A stretch of 64,000 bases of DNA from Nitrobacter sp039808345 (GTDB taxonomy: Bacteria > Pseudomonadota > Alphaproteobacteria > Rhizobiales > Xanthobacteraceae), in assembly GCF_047824785.1 (NCBI RefSeq), contig NZ_CP181167.1:3100001-3164000 (forward strand), written 5' to 3'. Shown one piece after another: positions 24,849 to 33,382 of the stretch. Each line of letters starts with the position of its first letter. The stretch's first letter is position 1. The position numbers and the translations under genes were made by a program. The notes under the pieces are model-generated. The model saw only the letters and a program-made list of their open reading frames with translations. It searched no databases and had not been told where the DNA came from.

Positions 24849-24925
24849 GTCCACCCGCTCCCTCCGTTCGCGTGTGTACCGCAACAAGCCTTCCCTTCAT
24901 GTGGGGGCTCAGGAAGGGGAGCGCC

Positions 24926-24990
24926 AGACATGACCCGGCCCGAATGGCCGCACCGGCGCAAAACGGACACCGTTTTCCGACAGGATCGGC
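24926..24990. repeat. Decayed long D-type repeat
   Basis: Minus-strand copy similar to 17076-17145: AAAACGGTGTCCGTTTTGCG, GGTGCGGCC and GGGTCATGTC are recognisable. It lies between the histidine kinase 3' end and the aminotransferase start. Confidence 0.55.
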
Positions 24991-25041
24991 CTCGATCAAG
25001 GCGACTCGAGCCGATGGCCTCCACGCGATAGGACGGCTGCG

Positions 25042-26442
25042 TTACACCGGCACCCGCACGGTCGCGCGCAGGCCACCCATCGGACTGTCACCGAGCGTAA
25101 TGTCGCCGCCGTGAGAGCGCGCGATGTCCCGCGCGATGGCGAGGCCGAGACCGGAGCCGCCCTCGTCCTGATTGCGCGCGCTGTCGAGCCGCACGAACGG
25201 CTTGAAGACTTCCTCGCGCATGTCCTGCGGAATGCCCTGGCCGTCATCGTCGACCATGACGGTGAGCCATCGATGATCGCGATGACCGATGATGGCGATG
25301 GTGTCGGCATATCGCGCCGCGTTCGACACCAGATTGCCGAGGCAGCGCTTGAACGCCGCCGGCTTGACGGTGGCGACGGGGAGCCCGTTGAACATCGCCG
25401 TCGCGGCGTGACCGTTGCGTTCGGCATCGCTGCGCAATTCCTCGAGCGCGGCGGCCATGTCGGTCGGCTGCGCCTGCTCGCCGCTGTCGCCGCGGGCGAA
25501 GGCGAGATAGGCCTCGAGCATCCCATGCATCTCGTCGACATCCTTGCGCATGCCGTCGACATCAGGACTGTCGCCGATCAGCGCCAGCTCCAGCTTGAAC
25601 CGGGTCAGGATGGTGCGCAGGTCATGCGATACGCCGGCCAGCATCGCGGTGCGCTGCTCGATGCTGCGCTCGATGCGCATCTTCATCTCGATGAACGCCT
25701 GCGCCGCGCGGCGGACCTCACGGGCGCCGCGCGGACGGAAGTTCGACGCCTCGCGGCCCTTGCCGAAGCTCTCGGCGGCGTCCGCCAGCCGCAGGATCGG
25801 CTTGATCTGGTTGCGCAGGAAAAGCACCGCGACGAACAGCAGGATCGAAGACGTGCCGAGCATCCAGAAAATGAAAATCTCCGAGTTCGAGGCATAGGCG
25901 GCGCTGCGCTGCGCGAACACCCGCATCACGGCGTCATCGAGCTGGATCCGGATCTCCACCAGATTGGAGCGGCCGACCGTATCGATCCAGAACGGCTTGC
26001 CGATCTGCCTGCTGATCTGCACCGACAGCGACTGGTCGAGCAGGGAAAAAAACGGTTTCGGCCCCGGCGGCGGCATATCGCCCGGAGGCAGGAAATCGAC
26101 CACCAGTCCGAGCCGCTGCTGCGCGATGCCCCGGATCGTCGTGCGGTCCTTATCCTGCGGGTAGTCCTTATAGACATCGATCAGCGCGGCGACGTCCTGC
26201 ACCACCGCCGTCGACAGCCGCCGCGTCACCGTGTTCCAGTGGCGCTCCATGAACACGAAGGCCACCACCGATTGCAGCACCACCATGGGAACGATCATGA
26301 TCAGCAGCGCACGAGCATAGAGGCCCTTGGGCATCCACTTGTTGAACGCGTGCCCGATCCGGCTGTTGGCGACCAGCACACGCCGCAACGCCGTGCGGAT
26401 CAGCGTCAGACCGGCATCGAGCGTGGCCGTGATCGAGGTCAA
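25042..26442 (-). CDS. EnvZ-like sensor histidine kinase
   Basis: 466 residues. Two membrane helices (ALLIMIVPMVVLQSVVAFVF near residue 46 and FIFWMLGTSSILLFVAVLFL near 200) flank a periplasmic sensor of about 130 residues, then HAMP, the H-box VSHDLRTILTRFKLEL, the N-box CLGNLVSNAARYA, and G-boxes VDDDGQGIP and GGSGLGLAIARDI. Substrate signal unknown. The TTG start (26440-26442) overlaps the regulator stop in TTGA, so synthesis is coupled. Cognate partner is the OmpR-type regulator just upstream. Confidence 0.93.
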   Translation of the reverse strand: MTSITATLDAGLTLIRTALRRVLVANSRIGHAFNKWMPKGLYARALLIMIVPMVVLQSVVAFVFMERHWNTVTRRLSTAVVQDVAALIDVYKDYPQDKDRTTIRGIAQQRLGLVVDFLPPGDMPPPGPKPFFSLLDQSLSVQISRQIGKPFWIDTVGRSNLVEIRIQLDDAVMRVFAQRSAAYASNSEIFIFWMLGTSSILLFVAVLFLRNQIKPILRLADAAESFGKGREASNFRPRGAREVRRAAQAFIEMKMRIERSIEQRTAMLAGVSHDLRTILTRFKLELALIGDSPDVDGMRKDVDEMHGMLEAYLAFARGDSGEQAQPTDMAAALEELRSDAERNGHAATAMFNGLPVATVKPAAFKRCLGNLVSNAARYADTIAIIGHRDHRWLTVMVDDDGQGIPQDMREEVFKPFVRLDSARNQDEGGSGLGLAIARDIARSHGGDITLGDSPMGGLRATVRVPV

Positions 26443-27173
26443 GGGGCCGCGACCAGACGATAGCCCACTCCACGCACCGCCTGGAGGAATAGCGGATTGG
26501 CGGGATCGCGCTCGATCTTCCGCCGCAACCGGTTGATCTGAACATCGACGGCGCGCTCGTTGACGGTGCCGCCGCCGTTGAGGTCGCCGCGACGAACCGT
26601 CTCGCCCGGGGTGGCCGCAAGCACACGCAGCATTTCACGCTCGCGATCGGTGAGATGAATGACATCGTCGCCCTGCCGCAGCTCGCCGCGCTCCAGATGA
26701 TAGACATACGGCCCGAACGCGATCGACTCGCTTTGCAACGCCGGCAGCGGCATCGTGCGCTTGAGGATATTTCCGATCCGCAACACCAGTTCGCGCGGCT
26801 CGAACGGCTTGGCGAGATAGTCGTCGGCGCCGATCTGCAAACCCTCGATGCGGTTCTCGGCCTCGTGCAGGGCCGTCAGCATGATGATCGGCACCGGAGA
26901 CGAGGCCCGGACGGACCGGGCGAGATCGAAGCCGGTTTCGCCGGGCATCATGACGTCCAGGATCAACAGGTCGAAATACAGACCAAGCAGTTTCGAGCGG
27001 GCGGCCTGGGCGCTCATGGCGGTGGTGACGCGGTAACCCTCCCCCGCCAGAAAGCGCGACAGCAGATCACGGATGCGCCGGTCGTCGTCGACCAGCAGCA
27101 GGTGCGGCGCGTCGTCGGCCAGCTTCACCCGCGCCCGCGCAACCCCTGCCGTTTGCGTTTGCATTACCGTCAT
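26439..27173 (-). CDS. OmpR-family response regulator
   Basis: 244 residues. Receiver domain (LLLVDDDRRIRDLL, phosphorylated Asp in LLILDVMMPGETG, then IIMLTALHE and the KPF lysine in YLAKPFEPREL) followed by a winged-helix domain (VIHLTDREREMLRVLAAT, RAVDVQINRLRRKIE, VRGVGYRLV). Encoded between MarR (4-nt ATGA overlap) and the kinase (4-nt overlap), so the three are made as a set. Target genes cannot be read; divergent ilvE is a candidate. Confidence 0.94.
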   Translation of the reverse strand: MTVMQTQTAGVARARVKLADDAPHLLLVDDDRRIRDLLSRFLAGEGYRVTTAMSAQAARSKLLGLYFDLLILDVMMPGETGFDLARSVRASSPVPIIMLTALHEAENRIEGLQIGADDYLAKPFEPRELVLRIGNILKRTMPLPALQSESIAFGPYVYHLERGELRQGDDVIHLTDREREMLRVLAATPGETVRRGDLNGGGTVNERAVDVQINRLRRKIERDPANPLFLQAVRGVGYRLVAAP

Positions 27174-27682
27174 GCCTTCACCATTTTGCCGTCGGCCCGC
27201 AGGATCGCCTCCAGCACCTTGTCGGGATCATCGTGATCGATCATCCCGAGCAGAAATTGACGCACCACCCCGGCGTCGGATGCGTCGAGGCTTCGCAGCG
27301 CGCGTTTGATGCGATCGGTCTGAAGGCCGGCGAGCTGCGCTACCAGCGCCTCGCCTTTCGGGGTGGCGAAAAGAAGGCGCTGACGGCGGTCGGCGTCCCC
27401 GGCCTTCTGCACGATATAGCCTTCGTCGAGGAGCTGCTTCAGCACCCGCCCCAGCGATTGCTTGGTGATCCGCAGCACGTCGAGCAGATCGGCGACGGTG
27501 AGCCCGGGGTATCGGTGGACGAAATGCATGACGCGATGATGGGCGCGGCCGAATCCGAATTCCTCAAGCACATGATCGGGATCGCCGACGAAATCGCGAT
27601 AGGCGAAGAACAGCAGTTCGATGATGTCCCAGCGCGTCTCCTCTGATCGCCCGCCCGGCGCTTCCGAGCCGCCAGCCATCAT
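27170..27682 (-). CDS. MarR-family transcriptional regulator
   Basis: 170 residues from ATG 27682; the open frame extends to a TTG at 27739. A winged-helix dimer protein: PGLTVADLLDVLRITKQSLGRVL is the helix-turn-helix, and LDEGYIVQKAGDADRRQRLLFATPKG is the DNA-binding wing. MarR proteins usually repress until they bind a small aromatic or oxidant ligand. It is the first gene of the MarR-regulator-kinase operon, divergent from ilvE across 285 bp, where its own operator probably lies. Confidence 0.9.
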   Translation of the reverse strand: MMAGGSEAPGGRSEETRWDIIELLFFAYRDFVGDPDHVLEEFGFGRAHHRVMHFVHRYPGLTVADLLDVLRITKQSLGRVLKQLLDEGYIVQKAGDADRRQRLLFATPKGEALVAQLAGLQTDRIKRALRSLDASDAGVVRQFLLGMIDHDDPDKVLEAILRADGKMVKA

Positions 27683-27967
27683 GGCGACAGACCTTGCCGG
27701 AAAATTTATGTCAGCATTATTGCCATATTTTGATTTCAATGTTACAACCCGGCTACCAACTACGAAACATTATATCGCGCCCACGAATCACGGATGCGGT
27801 CTAATCGAACAGCGAGGCCAACGGCCATTCACTTCTGGTGCCGATGTGATTGCCGAGCGGCATTTCGGCCAACATACTGGACTTCGCGCCATCCGCCAGA
27901 GCGGAAACCGGCCTTTCGAGCGGCGGTAACGACCCGGAACGAAGACCGTTTCAAGCTGGAGAACACC

Positions 27968-29080
27968 ATGAGAGCTTCGTTCGAAAAAATCGATGGCGCA
28001 ACGTCGCTGACATTCGACGTTCAACCGGCGGCCGAACCGACGCAGGCGAGCGTGCGCGCCGAAAAGCTCGCGAATCCAGGTTTCGGCCGGGTGTTCACCG
28101 ATCACATGGCCGTGGTGAACTACGATCAGGCGAAGGGCTGGCACGGCGCGAGGGTCGCCTCGCGCGCCAGCTTCCCGCTCGATCCGGCGACCGCCGTCCT
28201 GCACTATGCGCAGGAGATTTTCGAAGGTCTCAAGGCGTACAAGCGTGACGACGGCGGCGTCAACCTGTTCCGGCCCGACGCCAATGCGAGGCGCTTCCGC
28301 AGTTCGGCCGAGCGCATGGCGATGGCGCCGCTGCCCGAAACCGTTTTCATCGAGGCCATCGAACAACTCGTGCGCATCGACCAGGACTGGATTCCGGGCG
28401 GCGAAGGCAGCCTCTACCTTCGGCCTTTCATGATCGCGAACGAGGTCTTCCTCGGCGTCAAGCCGTCCGCCGCGTACATCTTCGCCGTCATCGCCTCGCC
28501 GGTCGGCTCCTATTTCAAGGGCGGTCCCGCGCCCATCTCGATCTGGGTTTCCGAAAACTACACGCGCGCGGCGATCGGCGGCACAGGCGCCGTCAAGTGC
28601 GGCGGAAACTATGCAGCCAGCCTGCGCGCGCAGGCCGAGGCGATCGACCGCGGCTGCGATCAGGTGGTTTTCCTGGATGCGATCGAACGGCGCTACGTCG
28701 AGGAGCTTGGCGGCATGAACGTGTTCTTCGTTTTCGATGACGGTTCGCTCTCGACGCCGCCGCTGGGGACCATCCTGCCGGGCATCACGCGCGACTCCAT
28801 CATCACGCTCGCAAGGGACTCCGGCACGCCTGTGCGCGAAGAGCCCTATACGATCGACCAGTGGCGCAGCGACGCCGCCAGCGGCAAACTCCGGGAAGCC
28901 TTCGCATGCGGCACCGCCGCCGTCATCTCGCCGATCGGCAAGGTGTGTTCGGCGCACGGCGACTTCACCATCAATGGCGGCGCGGCGGGCCCCGTCGCGA
29001 TGGGCTTTCGCAAGAAGCTGGTCGATATCCAGTACGGCCGCGCGACCGACCCGCACAGGTGGACCCGCAAGGTGCTGTGA
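27968..29080 (+). CDS. ilvE: Branched-chain-amino-acid aminotransferase
   Basis: 370 residues, class IV PLP fold, the longer type found in many proteobacteria and eukaryotes. It makes Val, Leu and Ile from the 2-oxo acids with glutamate. LHYAQEIFEGLKAYKRDDG, RFRSSAERMAM and YLRPFMIAN mark the substrate pocket; the PLP lysine is in AVKCGGNYAAS; ACGTAAVISPIG binds the phosphate. ATG 27968 follows GGAGAACACC. Divergent from the MarR/two-component operon, which may control it. Confidence 0.95.
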   Translation: MRASFEKIDGATSLTFDVQPAAEPTQASVRAEKLANPGFGRVFTDHMAVVNYDQAKGWHGARVASRASFPLDPATAVLHYAQEIFEGLKAYKRDDGGVNLFRPDANARRFRSSAERMAMAPLPETVFIEAIEQLVRIDQDWIPGGEGSLYLRPFMIANEVFLGVKPSAAYIFAVIASPVGSYFKGGPAPISIWVSENYTRAAIGGTGAVKCGGNYAASLRAQAEAIDRGCDQVVFLDAIERRYVEELGGMNVFFVFDDGSLSTPPLGTILPGITRDSIITLARDSGTPVREEPYTIDQWRSDAASGKLREAFACGTAAVISPIGKVCSAHGDFTINGGAAGPVAMGFRKKLVDIQYGRATDPHRWTRKVL

Positions 29081-29119
29081 CCGGCGTGAATTCGCCGCGC
29101 AACGAAAGCCGTCATGCCG

Positions 29120-30592
29120 TCACTCCGACGACTGGATCACCCTCTTGCGCGGAAGAAGATCGTTCGTCTCCGGGTCAGGTTCGCGGCGCCGCATCTCCTT
29201 CATCGGCACGAGGCCGAGCCGTTCACGCCTGATCCAGCGCGACATCATCAGGATGGCCACGGCCGCGAGGCCCGACGCCAGGCCGATCCAGATGCCGGTG
29301 CCCTCGAACCCGAGCTTGAAGGCAAACAGCAGGCTCAACGACATGCCGAAGCCCCAATAGCCGAGGCCCGCATAGATCATCGGCACACGGGTATCCTGCA
29401 AGCCGCGCAGCATGCCGGCGCCGACAACCTGCGCGCCGTCGGCGATCTGAAACACCGCCGCGCAGGTGAGGAACGACACCGCCAGCCCGATCACCTCGGC
29501 GTTCGCCGCATCGTTGATGTCGACGAATGCGCTGATGAACCATCGTGGCGCTGAAATCATCAACACGCTGGTCGCGGCCATGAAGGAAATCGCCAGTGTA
29601 AACGACACCCATCCCGCGCGGGTAATTCCATCGACATCTTCCGCGCCGTAGGCGCGACCGACGCGCACCGTCGCCGCCTGCGCCAATCCCATCGGCACCA
29701 TGAAGGACACCGACGCGATCTGAATCGCGATGGCGTGAGCCGCGATCGAGGCCGTGCCGAACTGTCCCATCAGGAACACCGCGGCGTTGAACACCGTGAT
29801 CTCGAACGCGAGAGTCGCGCCGATCGGCAGACCGACGCGCCACAGCGCGAGAAAACGCGGCCAATCGGCGCGCCACCAGTTGCCGAACAGATGATAGCGG
29901 CGGAAGCCGCGGCCAAGACTCGCGACCAGCGCCACCCCAGCGAACAGGAATGCGTTCGACAACGTCGTCGCGATGCCGGACCCCAGCAGACCGAGCGGCG
30001 GCAGACCGAGATGGCCGAACACAAGCGCCCAGTTGGCGACGATATTGAACAGGATCGCGATCGCGGTCACCATCATCGCCGACAGCGGACGCTCCAGCGC
30101 GGCGAAGAACGAGCGCAGCACGATGAAGCCGAGCGTCGGCAGCATGCCCCACTGCAACGCGCGTACGAACACCTGGGCGTCGGCGGCAAGCCGCGGCTCC
30201 TGATGAAACAAAAGCAGGATCACTTCGGTGTGCCAGAGCAGCAGCCAGCTCGGCGCCGCAATCAGAATCGACGCCCACATCCCCTGCCGGAACGTCCGCC
30301 GCACCTCGCGCACCGTATGCAGCTTGCGCCCAAACGCTTCGGCCATCATCGGCGACGCCGCCGTGACGACGCCGATGCCGAAAATCAGGATCGCGAAGTA
30401 CAGATTGACGCCAAGGGTTCCGGCCGCCAGCGCGGAAGGGCCAACCCGGCCCAACACGATCACGTCGGTGGTGGTCAGCGCGATTTGCGCCACATTGGTG
30501 AGGACCAAAGGCCAGCCGAGCGCCAGCGTCACCCGGAATTCTCCGAGCCAGGCGTCGCGCGAAGAGGCGCTGTGGCGGGCGTCAGGCAGCAT
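29120..30592 (-). CDS. MATE-family efflux transporter (NorM-like)
   Basis: 490 residues from ATG 30592 (an ATG at 30661 is in frame). Twelve hydrophobic helices in two bundles of six. The start GWPLVLTNVAQIALTTTDVI is the usual first MATE helix; PLGLLGSGIATTLSN and MGLAQAATVRVGRAYG are conserved MATE segments. These pumps export cationic drugs or metabolites in exchange for H+ or Na+. The last 30 residues are charged and cytoplasmic. It is convergent with ilvE, with about 40 bp between stops. Substrate unknown. Confidence 0.93.
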   Translation of the reverse strand: MLPDARHSASSRDAWLGEFRVTLALGWPLVLTNVAQIALTTTDVIVLGRVGPSALAAGTLGVNLYFAILIFGIGVVTAASPMMAEAFGRKLHTVREVRRTFRQGMWASILIAAPSWLLLWHTEVILLLFHQEPRLAADAQVFVRALQWGMLPTLGFIVLRSFFAALERPLSAMMVTAIAILFNIVANWALVFGHLGLPPLGLLGSGIATTLSNAFLFAGVALVASLGRGFRRYHLFGNWWRADWPRFLALWRVGLPIGATLAFEITVFNAAVFLMGQFGTASIAAHAIAIQIASVSFMVPMGLAQAATVRVGRAYGAEDVDGITRAGWVSFTLAISFMAATSVLMISAPRWFISAFVDINDAANAEVIGLAVSFLTCAAVFQIADGAQVVGAGMLRGLQDTRVPMIYAGLGYWGFGMSLSLLFAFKLGFEGTGIWIGLASGLAAVAILMMSRWIRRERLGLVPMKEMRRREPDPETNDLLPRKRVIQSSE

Positions 30593-30777
30593 GGCGCGGT
30601 CCGGCGGTCGGCACAAAATGGCTGGGGCGAGAGCCGGACGATAATCGCGCGCGCTCTCCATGCCCCGTTCATCGAACCGCGCTTATAGCGAATTCGGCGG
30701 AATCCGATACGGGTTCGCGAAAGACGCCGGATCGCCGCGCATCATCTCGCGCGGGCCATCATGCAGACAGACCCTTA

Positions 30778-30826
30778 GCGCGTATTCCGCAAAAGTGGAT
30801 ACCGGTTTTGCGATCAGAATACGCGC
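30778..30826. repeat. E-type CCGG-loop hairpin, copy 2
   Basis: Identical over 49 bp to 9642-9690: outer arms GCGCGTATTC/GAATACGCGC, inner arms CGCAAAA/TTTTGCG, minus-strand loop CCGGTATCCAC. It lies 14 bp from the I-type member, so two unlike versions of the same fold sit side by side. Confidence 0.92.
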
Positions 30827-30840
30827 AAGTTTTTGATCGA

Positions 30841-30888
30841 GAGCATTTTCTTACGGCTAACCGGATTCCACTTAGCCGGAAAATGCTC
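30841..30888. repeat. I-type CCGG-loop hairpin covering the prmB 3' end
   Basis: Outer arms GAGCATTTTC/GAAAATGCTC, 3-nt bulge TTA, inner arms CGGCTAA/TTAGCCG, loop CCGGATTCCAC. On the minus strand its closing arm is translated as the last residues of PrmB (LRAFSG) and its inner arm supplies the TAA stop. Confidence 0.88.
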
Positions 30889-31894
30889 TCAAACCCGCCG
30901 CATCGATCCAGAACACCTCGCCCTCGGACTCCTCGGTATCGAGCCAGAGCAAATCCGCGCCGGGATAAGCCCGCTCGATCGCCGGCTTGCAGCGACCGAC
31001 CTCGCACAACAGCCCGCCTCCCGGCGCGAGATGAGTCCTGGCGCCATCGATGATCCGCCGCACCAGATCGATGCCCTCAGTGCCGCCGTCGAACGCCATC
31101 CTCGGCTCGGCAAGGCACTCGCGCGGCAGTCCCGCCATGCCCTTGGCATCGACATAGGGCGGGTTGGAGATGATCAGGTCATAGCGCCAGCCCCTGACCG
31201 CCGCGAACAGATCGCCTTGCGCAAGCTGAATACGATCATCAAGGCCGTGCTCCCTCACATTGCGGGAAGCGACAGCGAGCGCGTCAGCCGACAGGTCGGT
31301 CGCGTCCACATTCGCGTTCGGAAAAGCGCGCGCCGCAAGAATGGCGAGACAGCCCGAGCCGGTGCAGAGATCGAGCACACGGGTGACGGTTTCGGGATCG
31401 CGCAGACGCAGCACCTCGTCGCCGCCGAAATGCGAGTCCAGAAGCTCTCCGATGAACGAACGCGGCACGATCACCCGCTCGTCGACATAGAACGGCAGGC
31501 CGCGCATATACATCCTGTTGACGAGATAGGCGGCAGGCTTGCGGGTAACGATGCGCTGTTCGATCCAGCCGAGGATGCGCCGGCCAGCCGCTTCCGGCAC
31601 CCGCCGGGCGGCCTGCGGTTCGACCTCGTCCGGATGCAACTGCATGGCCTCGCCGACCAGAAAGGCCGCCTCGGCGACCGGATCGGTGGTGCCATGTGCG
31701 AAGGTGACGCGCGCGCGCGTGAGCGTTGCGGCTGCATGGCGAACATAGTCGAAAATCGTGTCGAGTGCCGGAGCCGACGTTCCGGCGACAGCGGAGTTCG
31801 CAGCCTTTGCGGCGGCCCGCGCCGAAGGACGTTTTCGGCCCGGGCCGGAAGTCGCGGCTTTCGATCGTCCGCCGCGCGCGGCGGTCTTCGCCAT
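30872..31894 (-). CDS. prmB: 50S ribosomal protein L3 glutamine methyltransferase PrmB
   Basis: 340 residues. PrmB methylates a Gln of ribosomal protein L3. Residues 1-35 are a basic Ala/Lys/Arg tail; the N-terminal helical domain (VAEAAFLVGEAMQLHPDEVE) precedes the SAM loop LDLCTGSGCLAILAA and the catalytic IISNPPYVDAKGM. RMYMRGLPFYVDERVIVPRS separates PrmB from release-factor PrmC. ATG 31894 shares one base with the moaE stop (TGATG). The final residues and stop derive from an I-type repeat hairpin. Confidence 0.9.
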   Translation of the reverse strand: MAKTAARGGRSKAATSGPGRKRPSARAAAKAANSAVAGTSAPALDTIFDYVRHAAATLTRARVTFAHGTTDPVAEAAFLVGEAMQLHPDEVEPQAARRVPEAAGRRILGWIEQRIVTRKPAAYLVNRMYMRGLPFYVDERVIVPRSFIGELLDSHFGGDEVLRLRDPETVTRVLDLCTGSGCLAILAARAFPNANVDATDLSADALAVASRNVREHGLDDRIQLAQGDLFAAVRGWRYDLIISNPPYVDAKGMAGLPRECLAEPRMAFDGGTEGIDLVRRIIDGARTHLAPGGGLLCEVGRCKPAIERAYPGADLLWLDTEESEGEVFWIDAAGLRAFSG

Positions 31895-32361
31895 CAGGGT
31901 TTGGCCCAACGTGCCGCAGCGGTGTCGTCGCGGTCGTGGGCGTCAACCCAACCGGAGCCGGAGGCGCCCTCCTCCCGTTTCCAGAACGGCGCTTTCGTTT
32001 TCAGATAGTCCATCAGGAACTCGGCGCCCTGGAACGCGGCCTCACGATGAGAGGACGCGGTCACCACGAGAACGATGTTCTCGCCCGGCACGATCCGGCC
32101 ATAGCGGTGAATGACGGTGATGCCGGTGAGCGGCCAGCGCGAAACCGCTTCCTCGGCGTGACGCGCGATCTCGGCCTCCGCCATGCCCGGATAATGTTCG
32201 AGCGTCAGCGCGGCGATCGCCTCGCCATCCTCGTCGCCCCGGCAGATGCCGCTAAAAGTCACGACCGCGCCGATGTCGGTGCGGCCACGCGACAACGCGG
32301 CAACCTCATGCGCGAGGTCGAAGTCGGCTTCCTGCAGGCGTATGGTGATGGGAACGGTCAT
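31894..32361 (-). CDS. moaE: Molybdopterin synthase catalytic subunit
   Basis: 155 residues. MoaE with thiocarboxylated MoaD puts the dithiolene sulfurs into precursor Z to form molybdopterin. IGAVVTFSGICRGDEDG, LTLEHYPGMAEAEI, VIHRYGRIVPGENIVLVVTASSHREAAF and DYLKTKAPFWKRE are the core motifs; the active-site lysines are in the last block. ATG 32361 chosen over an upstream in-frame Met. Stop and prmB start overlap in TGATG. Follows moaD by 22 bp. Confidence 0.96.
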   Translation of the reverse strand: MTVPITIRLQEADFDLAHEVAALSRGRTDIGAVVTFSGICRGDEDGEAIAALTLEHYPGMAEAEIARHAEEAVSRWPLTGITVIHRYGRIVPGENIVLVVTASSHREAAFQGAEFLMDYLKTKAPFWKREEGASGSGWVDAHDRDDTAAARWAKP

Positions 32362-32383
32362 CGTCGGAGCCGGAACTGACAAA

Positions 32384-32635
32384 TCAGCCGCCGGTCATCG
32401 GCGGAAAGAAGGCGATCTCACGCGCGCCCGCGATCGCCGTGTCCTGGTTGACATGCATCCGGTCGATCGCGGCGCGGATCACCTTCGGTTTCTCGAAGGC
32501 GTAGGCATATTCCTCGCCCCGCTGCGACAGCCACGCGATCAGGTCGGCAACCGTCGCGACGGCCGCCGGCGGATCGAGCGCTTCCTCGGCCTTGCCGATC
32601 CGCTCGCGCACCCAGGCGAAGTAAAGCACCTTCAT
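32384..32635 (-). CDS. moaD: Molybdopterin synthase sulfur carrier subunit
   Basis: 83 residues, ubiquitin fold (MKVLYFAWVRERIG, VATVADLIAWLSQR) ending in the obligatory Gly-Gly (FFPPMTGG) that is adenylated and thiocarboxylated by MoeB-type enzymes. ATG 32635 overlaps the pgsA stop (ATGA) and has GGAGGAGG seven bases upstream within the pgsA 3' end. Partner of the adjacent MoaE. Confidence 0.95.
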   Translation of the reverse strand: MKVLYFAWVRERIGKAEEALDPPAAVATVADLIAWLSQRGEEYAYAFEKPKVIRAAIDRMHVNQDTAIAGAREIAFFPPMTGG

Positions 32636-33249
32636 TTTTCATCCTCCTCCATGAGGTGGTGAATGCCGGCATGGAAATAGTCCCAGCCTGTATAGATGGT
32701 GAGGATCGCCGAAATCCATAATAACAGAAGCCCGATCTGGGTCACGAAGGGGAATATCAGGTCGCCGGCCTCGCCCGCGAGCAGAAACCCGATCGCAACC
32801 AGCTGCACGGTAGTCTTCCACTTCGCGAGCTTGGTGACCGGCACGCTGACGCGCAGCGCGGCAAGATATTCGCGAAGCCCTGAAACCAGAATCTCGCGGC
32901 ACAGGATTACGATCGCCGCCCACAGCGTCCAGCCATGGATGATGCCGTCCGCCGCCAGCATCAGCAGGCAGGACGCAACCAGAAGCTTGTCCGCGATCGG
33001 ATCGAGCATCTTGCCGAGGGCGGACTGCTGATCCCAGATTCGTGCATAATAGCCGTCGAAGAAGTCCGTCACGGCGGCCGCGATGAACACGCCCAGAGCC
33101 ACCCAGCGCAGCTGCAGCGGCCCGTCCATGATCGATTGCGCGTAGACGCAGCCCACCACCACCGGGATCGCGGCGATGCGAGCGTAGGTGAGGATATTCG
33201 GCAGCGACAGGATGTGCTTCGCGGTCGCCTGGCTGGTTGCAGTGTTCAT
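32632..33249 (-). CDS. pgsA: CDP-diacylglycerol--glycerol-3-phosphate phosphatidyltransferase
   Basis: 205 residues, four or more membrane helices. Makes phosphatidylglycerophosphate, the committed step to phosphatidylglycerol and cardiolipin. The CDP-alcohol phosphotransferase signature is seen as DGYYAR, then GKMLDPIADK about ten residues later, giving all the metal-binding aspartates. The start reads LPNILTYARIAAIPVVV, as usual. It heads the pgsA-moaD-moaE-prmB run. Confidence 0.96.
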   Translation of the reverse strand: MNTATSQATAKHILSLPNILTYARIAAIPVVVGCVYAQSIMDGPLQLRWVALGVFIAAAVTDFFDGYYARIWDQQSALGKMLDPIADKLLVASCLLMLAADGIIHGWTLWAAIVILCREILVSGLREYLAALRVSVPVTKLAKWKTTVQLVAIGFLLAGEAGDLIFPFVTQIGLLLLWISAILTIYTGWDYFHAGIHHLMEEDEK

Positions 33250-33382
33250 TTCATCTTACCAATACCGTCCCGGCGTGAACGTCAACCGGCCGCGCGGCGC
33301 AATTTTTCGGCCCCGTGACCTATCACCGATCTTACTCATTGATCTTAATACAAAAAAGAAGACCAACATCATAACAAAGCCG

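Noticed and set aside
25111..26463. 450-codon open frame opposite the histidine kinase
   Set aside because: Low-complexity His/Arg/Asp-rich antisense translation; the kinase motifs on the other strand are complete.
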